A stretch of 58,719 nucleotides of DNA from Flavobacteriales bacterium (GCA_015075325.1 JABTUP010000020.1:1-58719), one strand, 5' to 3'; counted from the stretch's first letter, positions 42,750 through 51,419 are shown. Numbers and translations are program-made. The notes: generated from the sequence alone by a model not told the origin.

Positions 42750-43413
42750 TTCTATAACTCCTGTATTAATAATAATTGCAGGTTGTAATGGTTCAGGTAA
42801 ATCTACCTACGCACCAACTTTAATTTCTAACAATCATTACCCTAAAGAAGTTTTTCACTTTGATGGGGATAAAGTATTTAAAGAGGAATACGAAAAACTT
42901 GATGATTCAGAATACAGGGAGCTGTACGCAAAAAAATATACTGAAGATAAATTTGCAGCTTTAAAAGAAGAGTGCATCAAGTCTAAAACTTCATTTGCAT
43001 ACGAAACAAATTTCAATAATAATCCTCACGTAATAATTAATGAGTTTAAAGCATCAGGATTTAGAATACACTTACATTATTTTTGTTTAGAAAACCTTTT
43101 ATTAGCAGAGGAAAGAGTTGCTATAAGACATAGTAAAGGAGGGCATTTTGTCCGAAAGGAAGAAATTAAATACCGTTTTGAAGAAGGTTATAAAAATTTA
43201 GATAGCTTATTTCAGGCCCCGCATAAACTATTTATATACGACAATTCAACAGATTCATTAGGTTTAAGGGAGGTATTAAGAATGGAGCAAGGAAATGTTT
43301 TGATTTATGAATCAGAGAATAATATTATACATAACTTGAAATTACTAGAATCATTACAATTAAAAATCAAAACAGACCTTCAACGAGTGAAAAACAAGGG
43401 AATGAATAAATAG
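42733..43413 (+). CDS. Zeta-toxin-family kinase
   Basis: A 226-aa P-loop kinase with GCNGSGKST at about residues 18-26, FHFDGDKVF (about 43-51) and AYETNF (about 90-95), the layout of zeta toxins, which phosphorylate UDP-GlcNAc. Only TTG starts are available (42733 or 42736), overlapping the 51-aa gene, so translation is coupled. This plus-strand pair interrupts a minus-strand region. Confidence 0.8.
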   Translation: MLQTSNSITPVLIIIAGCNGSGKSTYAPTLISNNHYPKEVFHFDGDKVFKEEYEKLDDSEYRELYAKKYTEDKFAALKEECIKSKTSFAYETNFNNNPHVIINEFKASGFRIHLHYFCLENLLLAEERVAIRHSKGGHFVRKEEIKYRFEEGYKNLDSLFQAPHKLFIYDNSTDSLGLREVLRMEQGNVLIYESENNIIHNLKLLESLQLKIKTDLQRVKNKGMNK

Positions 43414-43420
43414 TTTTTTC

Positions 43421-43636
43421 CTATAAATTCAATTGGGTTTGATTTTCTAATTTTTCTTTAACGGTTACAGGATATTCAGAAAACAATCCTTTAAACTTAG
43501 TTTTTTGCTTTTCTTGATAGTGAGTAGTCTTACAAGGAAAGCAAACGTATTGATTAGTGTCAGCATCTAAAAATCCATTCCAAACAATACTATTATTTTT
43601 TGTGCCGGGATTAGTTTTACAATAATCGCAATTCAT
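43421..43636 (-). CDS. Small zinc-finger-like protein
   Basis: A 71-aa protein with CDYC near the start and CFPC near residue 33, a probable zinc ribbon. It ends in QTQLNL, which is a clamp motif lacking the final Phe. Unknown function. Confidence 0.55.
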   Translation of the reverse strand: MNCDYCKTNPGTKNNSIVWNGFLDADTNQYVCFPCKTTHYQEKQKTKFKGLFSEYPVTVKEKLENQTQLNL

Positions 43637-43642
43637 AAAATA

Positions 43643-43885
43643 TCATTGTTTTAAGTTATTAAAAAAGTCTTTATAAAGATTAGCAGCTTCTATTTTGGTA
43701 ATAAAATTAACTGAAACAATGGATTTATCCGATACATTATAAGCCACCTCTACATATTTTCCAAAGAAAGAATAAAGGCTTATCGACAAATTTTCAGCGA
43801 TTCTTAGAGCTAGAAAATTTCCGATTGAGGCTACCACATCAAATTGATGTGGTAGTGATAATCTTTTTAAAAGGAAAGGTATCAT
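43643..43885 (-). CDS. Small hypothetical protein
   Basis: An 80-aa protein, unrecognised. It begins 3 bp after the stop of the 493-aa methyltransferase-like gene and is probably in its operon. Confidence 0.45.
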   Translation of the reverse strand: MIPFLLKRLSLPHQFDVVASIGNFLALRIAENLSISLYSFFGKYVEVAYNVSDKSIVSVNFITKIEAANLYKDFFNNLKQ

Positions 43886-43888
43886 AAA

Positions 43889-45370
43889 TTAAGAAGCTAT
43901 TTTGTAAGACAATTCCAGTTGAAAATTTTCTTCCACACCTGGTTTAATTTCATCGTTTTTAGTTTGTTTTCTTGAAGCTTTAGGGTTGAACTTTTCAGGA
44001 AGAGAAAACCCTTTTAGTTTACCGTAAGCTTTATTTAAAACATACCAATCCTCCTTATTTTGAAATTTCAGGTGCATAGTACCCTTTTTAAAGACTTTAA
44101 TTTCAAAAAACGTCCACGAATACCAACGGTTGGTTTCAAGCCCCCCGAATTGGCTAAAAAAAGAACTTAAACCAATTAACGATTCATAATTTCTACCAGT
44201 CAAAACACAAAGCACCTTTATTAAATCTTCAATTCGTTCTCCATTCCCATTATAACTTAATTCAACTCTATTTGAACTATTGTATTTGGGCTTAACCAAA
44301 TAATCAACAATAAACTTTTCATTTAACATGTGACCAGAGTTTGTTTTCCAACCCTCGACAGCAAATCTATTTTCGTGGGTGTGCATGGTAAACTTGTCGA
44401 TTACTTCAACAATAGCTTTATTGAAATTTTCTTCCCTAGTTTGAATAATAATGTCGAACATTCTATAAATGTTTTTCATGGTAAAAGGGATTTGTCTTTG
44501 GTGTTCAACGAACTTATTTATATCTCTCATTACTCCCGAAGTAACATATTTTCTAATGTTCATTTTATCAAAAATATGACTCCATGAAACGATTTGAATG
44601 TGTTTAGAAAAATCCTCTTTTGATTTAATTTTACTATCATAACCGACTGTAAAGAAAAAATCTTTCATTCCTAATGGCTCTAAAATATACTCCATTTGCA
44701 ACTTAAAAGTATCTAATTGGCTATAAATTTTCATCGCACCAACATAACGATTCACTAAGGCTCGAACTTCATTAAAAGGCATAATTCCATCAACTTGTTG
44801 TTCTTCTTCGTCCTCGTCCATAAAAAAGCCTTCAAACTTGCTTTCATCACTAATCACAGGCTTATATAATTTTATTAAACCTATTTCAACATTGGTTTTT
44901 CTTTCAGCGGTATCGAAACAAGAACCTAAATTTTGAGCAGTTCCATAATCAGTAATAATAGCATTAATTCTTTCGTGTCGGTAGCTTTTTTGTATCGTTT
45001 CCCAATTACACAAGGCGATAATTTCGCAGCCTTCGGGTGCAATTTCAAAAGCATGAACAATATGTTTATCTGCACATGAAAAAGGAGGGTTCATGACAAT
45101 AAGGTTGATATGGCTAACTTCTTCGGCTTTACAACTTAGGAAATCGTCGCCTAATATTTTACATTTATGTTGTAAAATTTGTTGTAGGGTGGTGTTTTTT
45201 TCAAAACAAACCACATCTTTAGCAGCATGGCTAAAGAGATAATCCACGATGTCGCCTTTTCCTGCTGATGGTTCAAGAACAATTTTATTAGTGCAATCAA
45301 TTTGCATCATATCCAGTACGTGAACTGGTGTAGGAAAAAAATCAGGGTTGTTAAAAATTCCAGTATTCAT
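43889..45370 (-). CDS. Adenine methyltransferase-like protein with DUF4942-type C-terminus
   Basis: A 493-aa protein. The N-terminal third is a Rossmann methyltransferase with FFPTPVHVLDMM, VLEPSAGKGDIVDYL (about 31-45) and the catalytic NPPF (about 94-97). The C-terminal 250 residues resemble DUF4942, common in phage and plasmid methylases. Orphan enzyme, probably a second guard against restriction. Leader CCCCTAAACGC at 45379-45389. Confidence 0.8.
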   Translation of the reverse strand: MNTGIFNNPDFFPTPVHVLDMMQIDCTNKIVLEPSAGKGDIVDYLFSHAAKDVVCFEKNTTLQQILQHKCKILGDDFLSCKAEEVSHINLIVMNPPFSCADKHIVHAFEIAPEGCEIIALCNWETIQKSYRHERINAIITDYGTAQNLGSCFDTAERKTNVEIGLIKLYKPVISDESKFEGFFMDEDEEEQQVDGIMPFNEVRALVNRYVGAMKIYSQLDTFKLQMEYILEPLGMKDFFFTVGYDSKIKSKEDFSKHIQIVSWSHIFDKMNIRKYVTSGVMRDINKFVEHQRQIPFTMKNIYRMFDIIIQTREENFNKAIVEVIDKFTMHTHENRFAVEGWKTNSGHMLNEKFIVDYLVKPKYNSSNRVELSYNGNGERIEDLIKVLCVLTGRNYESLIGLSSFFSQFGGLETNRWYSWTFFEIKVFKKGTMHLKFQNKEDWYVLNKAYGKLKGFSLPEKFNPKASRKQTKNDEIKPGVEENFQLELSYKIAS

Positions 45371-45395
45371 AATATTAAGCGTTTAGGGGTTTGTT

Positions 45396-45728
45396 TTATT
45401 TTTTATCGTAATACTTGCCGTTAATTAAAAGAGCCTTTACGCCCATTTCTTCGCAAATTAAAAGCACTTCTTCGGTAGTTAAACTATCGGGATTCGTAAC
45501 ATTAAATTGATGAAGCTCTTTAGTTTCTTGGTGTTGTATTTCAATTGTTTTAGTTTCATCAATGAGTTGATAATTACCTTTATAAACTACACAGTTATTT
45601 GTAATACCGTACATTGAAGTTTCAAAATAGATGGTGTCTTTAACTAAATTACCTTGATGAATTGTTTCTTTAGTTACCCCTACTCTTGTTAATTCCATAC
45701 AAGGGTTCAATACTTTAAATTTTACCAT
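45396..45728 (-). CDS. Hypothetical protein
   Basis: A 110-aa beta-rich protein, unrecognised, directly upstream of the methyltransferase-like gene and in the same direction. Confidence 0.5.
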   Translation of the reverse strand: MVKFKVLNPCMELTRVGVTKETIHQGNLVKDTIYFETSMYGITNNCVVYKGNYQLIDETKTIEIQHQETKELHQFNVTNPDSLTTEEVLLICEEMGVKALLINGKYYDKK

Positions 45729-45732
45729 GACT

Positions 45733-45957
45733 TTATTTTAGATTAGTTAATACTTCGGGGGATAATTCACTAAATATTTTTTTTGCTTGTTCATCACTTT
45801 CAAGTTGTTCAGGATAAAATCCTAAATGATTTTCGATAGCAAAATCAACAATATTATCAATACGTTGAATGTCATATTGCCCTAACTCATTTGTGCTTTC
45901 AATTATTCCTAATTTAGCTAGAAAATAGAATCTTTCTTTATTTGTTGCTATGCTCAT
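45733..45957 (-). CDS. Small hypothetical protein
   Basis: A 74-aa acidic helical protein, unrecognised, four bases before the next gene. Confidence 0.5.
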   Translation of the reverse strand: MSIATNKERFYFLAKLGIIESTNELGQYDIQRIDNIVDFAIENHLGFYPEQLESDEQAKKIFSELSPEVLTNLK

Positions 45958-45961
45958 ACTG

Positions 45962-46138
45962 TTATAGATTTAAATAATTTCTAATAATACCTTTGTTAAA
46001 TACCTCAAGCACAAAATCGGCTAATTCTTCTTTTGATTTTTCACGAATAGCGTTTTCGTTAACTTGGTTGTTGTAGATAAGTGTTAAACATTCTGAAACA
46101 CTTTTTTTCTTCATTTCTTTTTTAGTTATAGTTGGCAT
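45962..46138 (-). CDS. Small helical protein
   Basis: A 58-aa ORF (MPTITKKEMKKKSVSECLT at the start) filling the gap between two small genes with short spacers. Coding character and position support it; no family. Confidence 0.55.
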   Translation of the reverse strand: MPTITKKEMKKKSVSECLTLIYNNQVNENAIREKSKEELADFVLEVFNKGIIRNYLNL

Positions 46139-46177
46139 GATGTAAGGATTTAATGATACAATTAATATGATTTTAAG

Positions 46178-46501
46178 TTAGTGTAAGCAAGAAGGACAAA
46201 ACTCTCCAGTACTAACCATTTCAACAATTTCATCACAATTATCACATTTAACAAGTTTCGGATTCGGTTCAACGGAACATTTAGAAATTAAGCATAAATA
46301 ATCATCATAAAGACCATTAAAAATATCTTGGGCTTCATTAGAGTAAACAAGTTCTTTGGCTTCTTCATCTTCGTAAATTTTGATAGATTCACTCCATTCG
46401 TTAACAAGTTTTTGGTGTGCCAGTTCAGAGGCTAATTCCAAAGAATTGATAGTTAATATTTCTGTACTCATTTTTAATAGGTTTTGGTTAATTACTTTCA
46501 A
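46178..46501 (-). CDS. Small protein with C-terminal zinc ribbon
   Basis: A 107-aa acidic protein ending in a C4 ribbon (CDNCDEIVEMVSTGEFCPSC, about 86-105). It is first in the unit 46501-43421 and has the composite module upstream (46577-46610, and GCTTACCTTTA with GAAAGTAATTAA). Confidence 0.55.
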   Translation of the reverse strand: MKVINQNLLKMSTEILTINSLELASELAHQKLVNEWSESIKIYEDEEAKELVYSNEAQDIFNGLYDDYLCLISKCSVEPNPKLVKCDNCDEIVEMVSTGEFCPSCLH

Positions 46502-46576
46502 TACTTAAAGGTAAGCAATAACAAAGGTTTTGAATAGATTTATTAAAGCTAGAAATCAACAAAATCAACCCCCTTT

Positions 46577-46610
46577 GGTTTTTTTTCCTAAAGCCACTTT
46601 CAAAGAAAGT
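46577..46610 (-). repeat. Hairpin plus GGCTTTAGGAAAAAAAACC module
   Basis: On the minus strand ACTTTC-TTT-GAAAGT is followed by GGCTTTAGGAAAAAAAACC, 75-110 bp before the start at 46501. The arms differ from AATCC/GGATT of the other copies, but pairing is kept. Confidence 0.7.
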
Positions 46611-46650
46611 AAAAGAATAAAATGAGAGCTTCGCTCGAAAAAATTAAGCA

Positions 46651-46686
46651 TAAAAATAGCCCTGAATTTAACCAGGGCTATTTTTG
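46651..46686. terminator. Bidirectional intrinsic terminator
   Basis: AATAGCCCTG and CAGGGCTATT form a 10-bp stem with an 8-base loop; A and T tracts lie on both sides. Confidence 0.9.
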
Positions 46687-46707
46687 AGTTAGTGATAGAA
46701 ACGGCAT

Positions 46708-46803
46708 CTACCGATTATCATCGGTAATATAGTGGATAGCACGACCTAAAAAGGTAACTCCATGTTGCTTACGGAAGAAAATCCTAAACGTGTAAAAATT
46801 CGC
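46708..46803 (-). pseudogene. Possible gene remnant without a start
   Basis: A 31-codon frame with no start codon encodes a plausible C-terminus (FFRKQHGVTFLGRAIHYITD). It lies between the ankyrin gene and a terminator, and may be the tail of a lost or frameshifted gene. It may also be chance. Confidence 0.25.
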
Positions 46804-47077
46804 TTAATTCAAAAAATCCCTCATTAGCAGCATAATGATAAGGCTTAAACCCTTCAAAATCTTCAAGAGTAGCATCAGCTCCATTTTCACATAAAATACT
46901 TACAATTTCTCTATTTCCTTCTTTTGCTGCACAATGTAAAGCAGTTAATCCTTCGCTATCTTTTTCATTAACATTAACACCGTAAGAAAGTTCTATTTTA
47001 ACTTTTACTACATCATTTTCTAAAACAGCTAGATGTAATCCTGTTAATCCATCAGTATTTATCAATCCTATTCCCAT
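46784..47077 (-). CDS. Ankyrin-repeat protein
   Basis: A 97-aa protein of nearly three ankyrin repeats (TGLHLAVLENDVVKV, TALHCAAKEGNREIVSILCENGAD, KPYHYAANEGFFELSEFL). Ankyrin proteins bind partner proteins; the partner here is unknown. Confidence 0.85.
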   Translation of the reverse strand: MGIGLINTDGLTGLHLAVLENDVVKVKIELSYGVNVNEKDSEGLTALHCAAKEGNREIVSILCENGADATLEDFEGFKPYHYAANEGFFELSEFLHV

Positions 47078-47082
47078 AATTT

Positions 47083-47113
47083 AAAAAAAATCCCCCCTTA
47101 ATTAAAAGAGGGG
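47083..47113 (-). terminator. Terminator of the 963-aa gene
   Basis: On the minus strand CCCCTCTT pairs with AAGGGGGG (8 bp, one wobble, loop TTAATT) and is followed by ATTTTTTTT, eight bases past the stop of the gene at 47122. Confidence 0.85.
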
Positions 47114-47121
47114 AAAAGTTA

Positions 47122-50013
47122 TTACATTTCTTTACCTTTATTTTTAGCCTTAGACTTAGCTTTTTTGGTTTCTGTTTGAACATCAACGCTCACTTCTTTA
47201 TCCTCCACTTTATCTTTACTTTTGCTTAACTCTACAAAATTAGAGTTAATCTTAACTGCTTGACGTTTATTATTATCCTTATCAGTATAAATTTGGTTTT
47301 CAATACTACCTTTTAATCCGATACTTGCACCTTTTTCGATATTGTTACTTTGCATCGCTTCAGCAGCTTTACCAAAAACATTAGCATTAATATACATTAC
47401 CCTTTTATCTTCAGGCTTATCTCCCACAATGTAATTATGAGCCAAAGTTACTTCAGCAACTAATTTTCCTCCAGGAAGATTTTTATACTCAGGAGCTTTA
47501 ACTAAATTACCTTTAATTTCAATGTGATTAGGTTTATCAAATTTAGTTTCAACACCTACATTTGAACCTTTTTCTTTGCCTAAAACTTGAATGTGGTTAA
47601 CGGTAATAGAGTTGTGGTAATTTTTAACTTTATCATCATTACTGGTTTCATAAAAATTAGCCTTACCTCCTACTTCTAAGTAAGCTCCTTTTTCTAGGTT
47701 AAGACCTTCAATTTTTTCAGCCTGTTTACCAAAAGCCGAACAATCAATAAAATTAGTTGTTACCTTACCAATTTTATTGGTTTCATTAACACCAACAGTA
47801 AATTGAACTAATTTTTTACCTCCTTCAAGTTCTTTCACTTCAGGAGCTTTAACAAGATTACCTTTTACACCTTGTTCGTTGAATTTTAAACCGTTTTCGG
47901 TTTTAACTTCAGCTTGAGCAGTTTGCTCTTTTACATTTTCATCTTTTTTCATAACTTCATTGTTTAGGGGTTTATTATTATTTAATTGATTTTGATTTAT
48001 CGAGTTTTCTTTTGAATATTCAATAAGTTCTTCAGCATTTAGTTTACCACTACCAATGTGTTTAAGAAAATCATTAAACATGGACTTATTATAATTAAAA
48101 TCTTCTTTAACTTTTTCTTGAACTTCAGTAGAGTACATGGTAAGATATATGGAATATAAATCATCCATTGTAATATTTTCTTTATTCATGTGTTTTTTAT
48201 TAATTAGTACTGGTTGGTTAACAGAAAAAATTCCTTCCTCTATTTTAGTTTTTAAATTAAAAGAATAGGTTTGAATACAAACTTTCTTTTCCATGCCTAT
48301 CTCTTTATTATCATGCGAATTAATGACAACTCCTTTTAAATAAAATACAGGGTTGTTCATCGACCAACTTTTTAATTCAACAGTTTGAGGCTTACACTCA
48401 ACTTCTCTCCAATATTTAGTAGTAGTACCTTCATTAAACATTTGTGTGGAGTTTAATGTAATTGTTTTGGCTAAAGAAGCTGATAGTTTATTTTCTACAA
48501 TTTTAACTGGTTCAATAATCGTATTAGGAATAGCATCATGCACATTAAGTTCTAGGCTTTCTAATCTTGACACTTCATTTTTCCCATCAACTGTATTTAA
48601 TGTATCGGTAATAACATTCTCTAAATGGATAATTTGACCAAAATTTTCAAGAGCGACAAAAGTTCCTTGAATTAATGATGTTTTTTCTCCTTCCTTAATA
48701 CTTAATTCGATTAAATCTCCTTGCTTTAATTCAACACCCGGTCCAGGAGAAAAACGAAGATTAGTTGTTAGCGAAAAAGTAATTTTACCATTTCTAAGTT
48801 GTTTATGAAAGTCTTTAGCAGAAAGATTATATTCATCGTTGGTGTTAAGATTTTTAAAATAAATCTTTTGGTTGTTTTCTTTATCACGAACATTATAAAT
48901 TTCATGTTCCCAACCATCTTTCATAAACCGATAACCAACTTCAGGTAGATTAAACCTATCTATACTTACTTTATCGTTTAATCCAAATTCAGGGAAATAT
49001 ACTCGACCCTCACTAGCAGCAATAAAAATATTGCTTTCTACTAACCGTTCTTTTCTGATTTCCCAACCATGATGCAGGTGTTCTCCTAACCAATAACCTG
49101 AACCCATTGAGTATTTATGTCTATTTTCCGCATCTTTAGGCAAATCAGCTAAAAGTCTTACATCATTACAATTTAAAGCAGCAGCTCTCATTTCAGTAAA
49201 CAAATCCCTGTTATGAGTAGAGAAAGCCAAATAAATGGTTTTTTCAGTAGAATGGCTAAAATAATCAGTCATACTGTCGCTATCATCTTTTTTAAAATGA
49301 GCAACAATAACTGAAGTAGCTTTTTCAGGAATAGTAATTATTTTTTTTCCTTCTTCAATTTTAGCTTCTCTTTGAGCTTTAATTAATTCAGCATTTGCTT
49401 GTTTTCTTTGTTCCTCTTTTTTCTCCTTTTCAATGGTTTCAATTAAAAGGTTATTAAACTTATCATCTAAAGGAAAAACATCGTCTTTTTTATAGTAAGT
49501 ACCAATTCCAAACTTGTTATCTATATCCCGAATATTATCAGCAATCCCAGTTTCTAATTTATCAATATTTAAATAATGATAACTTGTTCCCCATTGCGTT
49601 TTTTCTATATTATAAATAACTTTTCTATCATGAAAGTTTTCATTTTGACCATAGCCATTTAAAAAAATGATTTGACCAGGTTTTATTTCATATTCTTTCT
49701 TTTGGCTTTCCTGAACCAGTTCGTTGTTTTCTTTTAATTGGTCAAAAAGAGCTAAAGCTTTATAATGTGCTTCTTTAATGCTTTTTTCGGTAGCATTGCC
49801 AACATGAAACCCTAATTCCTTTCTAGGGTCGGTAAACATGGCAAAATTAAATCCATTAGGAGTTTTCTTTCCTGCTTGAGCTGAAGAAATAATTTTTCCA
49901 CTACTTCTTTTCATGGTGGTAATACACCAATCGTAACCATTTACATTGGTTACAATAGATTCTCCAGTCCAACCATAATATCCTTTTTTGATACTTGTGC
50001 TTTCTGTATTCAT
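47122..50013 (-). CDS. Large fusion protein with tandem SSB-like OB folds
   Basis: A 963-aa protein. Residues 1-685 contain a KKGYYGWTG start, a charged helical region (about 195-235) and several beta-rich stretches; not recognised. The C-terminal 275 residues hold two OB folds of the single-strand-binding type (KGNLVKAPEVKEL..FGKQAEKI and KGNLVKAPEYKNL..FGKAAEAM) and a Lys-rich tail. Within the gene, at codon 688 (47952), an ATG is preceded by the leader CCCCTAAACA (47961-47970), the start signal of other genes. A shorter 276-aa SSB-like product may be made. N-terminal function unknown. Confidence 0.75.
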   Translation of the reverse strand: MNTESTSIKKGYYGWTGESIVTNVNGYDWCITTMKRSSGKIISSAQAGKKTPNGFNFAMFTDPRKELGFHVGNATEKSIKEAHYKALALFDQLKENNELVQESQKKEYEIKPGQIIFLNGYGQNENFHDRKVIYNIEKTQWGTSYHYLNIDKLETGIADNIRDIDNKFGIGTYYKKDDVFPLDDKFNNLLIETIEKEKKEEQRKQANAELIKAQREAKIEEGKKIITIPEKATSVIVAHFKKDDSDSMTDYFSHSTEKTIYLAFSTHNRDLFTEMRAAALNCNDVRLLADLPKDAENRHKYSMGSGYWLGEHLHHGWEIRKERLVESNIFIAASEGRVYFPEFGLNDKVSIDRFNLPEVGYRFMKDGWEHEIYNVRDKENNQKIYFKNLNTNDEYNLSAKDFHKQLRNGKITFSLTTNLRFSPGPGVELKQGDLIELSIKEGEKTSLIQGTFVALENFGQIIHLENVITDTLNTVDGKNEVSRLESLELNVHDAIPNTIIEPVKIVENKLSASLAKTITLNSTQMFNEGTTTKYWREVECKPQTVELKSWSMNNPVFYLKGVVINSHDNKEIGMEKKVCIQTYSFNLKTKIEEGIFSVNQPVLINKKHMNKENITMDDLYSIYLTMYSTEVQEKVKEDFNYNKSMFNDFLKHIGSGKLNAEELIEYSKENSINQNQLNNNKPLNNEVMKKDENVKEQTAQAEVKTENGLKFNEQGVKGNLVKAPEVKELEGGKKLVQFTVGVNETNKIGKVTTNFIDCSAFGKQAEKIEGLNLEKGAYLEVGGKANFYETSNDDKVKNYHNSITVNHIQVLGKEKGSNVGVETKFDKPNHIEIKGNLVKAPEYKNLPGGKLVAEVTLAHNYIVGDKPEDKRVMYINANVFGKAAEAMQSNNIEKGASIGLKGSIENQIYTDKDNNKRQAVKINSNFVELSKSKDKVEDKEVSVDVQTETKKAKSKAKNKGKEM
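47952..47970 (-). promoter_or_regulatory. Leader and possible internal start inside the SSB-like fusion gene
   Basis: Minus-strand CCCCTAAACAATGAAGTTATG, partly listed as CCCCTAAACA plus ATG, matches the leader that precedes other start codons. It lies in frame with the large ORF at codon 688. Confidence 0.5.
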
Positions 50014-50075
50014 AATATTAAATGTTTAGGGTATTCAAATATACTAAAAATATTCAAAAAAAAGGGGTTAACCAC

Positions 50076-51419
50076 TTAAATTTCAAGGTTTTTATTATTT
50101 TTCTTACCTTGAATTAAGTCCTCATTAAAATCTTTTCCAACTGGTAACTCCTGAGAAAAAAACAATCCTTTTTCATATTTAATTTCTTCGATAAAATCGC
50201 CAATTAGTTGCCAATGTTCCTTAACATTATTGAAGGTAATTTGCCCGATGGCTTTATTATCATCAGCCAGTTTAACTGTAAATTGAAAAGGTTCTCCTTC
50301 AAAATGAAAATCTTTATACTTCTCATTGTACGTTTTAACAAATTCCTTTAAATCAGCTACGTTAAAGATTCCCTCTTCCCTATCTTTATTAGCAAAAACG
50401 ACATCAACAACTCCAAGCTTATTATCTCTTTTACAATCAATAAAAGCATGAGCAAAAGCTCCTGATTCCTCTAAGAAGTCTTTTGAAGCAATAAAATTGT
50501 TGATTTGTAATTTACCTAAAAGCTTTGCCCTGTAAAATGCTCCAGAAATATCATTATCAAAACCTAAAACAAATGATTTTGGTTTTTGCTTTTCGATGAT
50601 TTTTTCAATTAAAGGAATTTGTCCTTCAGATAAACTTCCAGCTGTAGCAATATATCTTACATTAAGTTTACTAAGTTCTTTCTCATTTAATTGATAGTGA
50701 GCCATTGCATCTTCAAAGGATTCAGTAATGATTAATTTATCAAGATTTAGAGAGCTGTTTTGTGTCATAATTAAACTGTTTCCCCTATCTCCCAAAGCTC
50801 CAGAAAAAGAACTATCAACAGATTTATTTCTTATGTTTATTGCTCCAATTCCTGTTTCATTAAGCATTAAATAAGCTGTATTGACAAACTTTCTCCCCTC
50901 TTTCTCATAAATCTTATTTTTGATAATATCTTTAAACATAGGGTGGTCAATTGTTTTATCATTTATTCCTCTATCGTGTAAAAAGGAGCGTTCAACATAA
51001 GGTGTACATTCTTTTATATGAAGTTTAAAAACATCTGTATTCTGTTGTAGGCTTATATTAGCATAATTGCTTTTAGATGGTGCAATGTATTTTTCGCCTT
51101 TCATGTATTTATCGAGTAAATCCCGAACCATACCTAAATGAAAAATACCACCATTTTTTAATTTATGTTTATCCTGTACAAAATCAATAATAGTTTTTCC
51201 TTTTAAATTATCATCATAAGGCGACCAGAAAGTAAAGAAGCCTTTTTCATTACGTTTAATAATATAAACTTCTTCTTTTATTCCTTGCTCATTCACTCTT
51301 TCAATTTTAGGAGAATTTGGAGAAAATTCCTTTGACTTTCTAAAACCGTACTGTTCTTGCAACATAAAATCTACTAAGCTGATTTCATGTTTATAATCGT
51401 CTAATGATTTTTGTGCCAT
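50076..51419 (-). CDS. TOPRIM-domain protein, primase-like, intact
   Basis: A 447-aa protein with an N-terminal region (VDFMLQEQYGF, FWSPYDDNLKGKTIIDFVQ) like DUF3991 primase-type proteins, and a TOPRIM domain: ITESFEDAMAH (about 225-235) and GFDNDISG (about 283-290), so the Glu and the Asp-x-Asp are present. It may prime DNA in transfer (TraP/primase-type role). Related to the 440-aa protein at 51831-53153. Confidence 0.75.
   Translation of the reverse strand: MAQKSLDDYKHEISLVDFMLQEQYGFRKSKEFSPNSPKIERVNEQGIKEEVYIIKRNEKGFFTFWSPYDDNLKGKTIIDFVQDKHKLKNGGIFHLGMVRDLLDKYMKGEKYIAPSKSNYANISLQQNTDVFKLHIKECTPYVERSFLHDRGINDKTIDHPMFKDIIKNKIYEKEGRKFVNTAYLMLNETGIGAINIRNKSVDSSFSGALGDRGNSLIMTQNSSLNLDKLIITESFEDAMAHYQLNEKELSKLNVRYIATAGSLSEGQIPLIEKIIEKQKPKSFVLGFDNDISGAFYRAKLLGKLQINNFIASKDFLEESGAFAHAFIDCKRDNKLGVVDVVFANKDREEGIFNVADLKEFVKTYNEKYKDFHFEGEPFQFTVKLADDNKAIGQITFNNVKEHWQLIGDFIEEIKYEKGLFFSQELPVGKDFNEDLIQGKKNNKNLEI

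Noticed and set aside
46690..46760. Palindrome ACCGAT/ATCGGT and nearby bases considered as a tRNA
   Set aside because: No cloverleaf arms, T-loop or CCA end can be laid out; the segment encodes a plausible peptide remnant instead.
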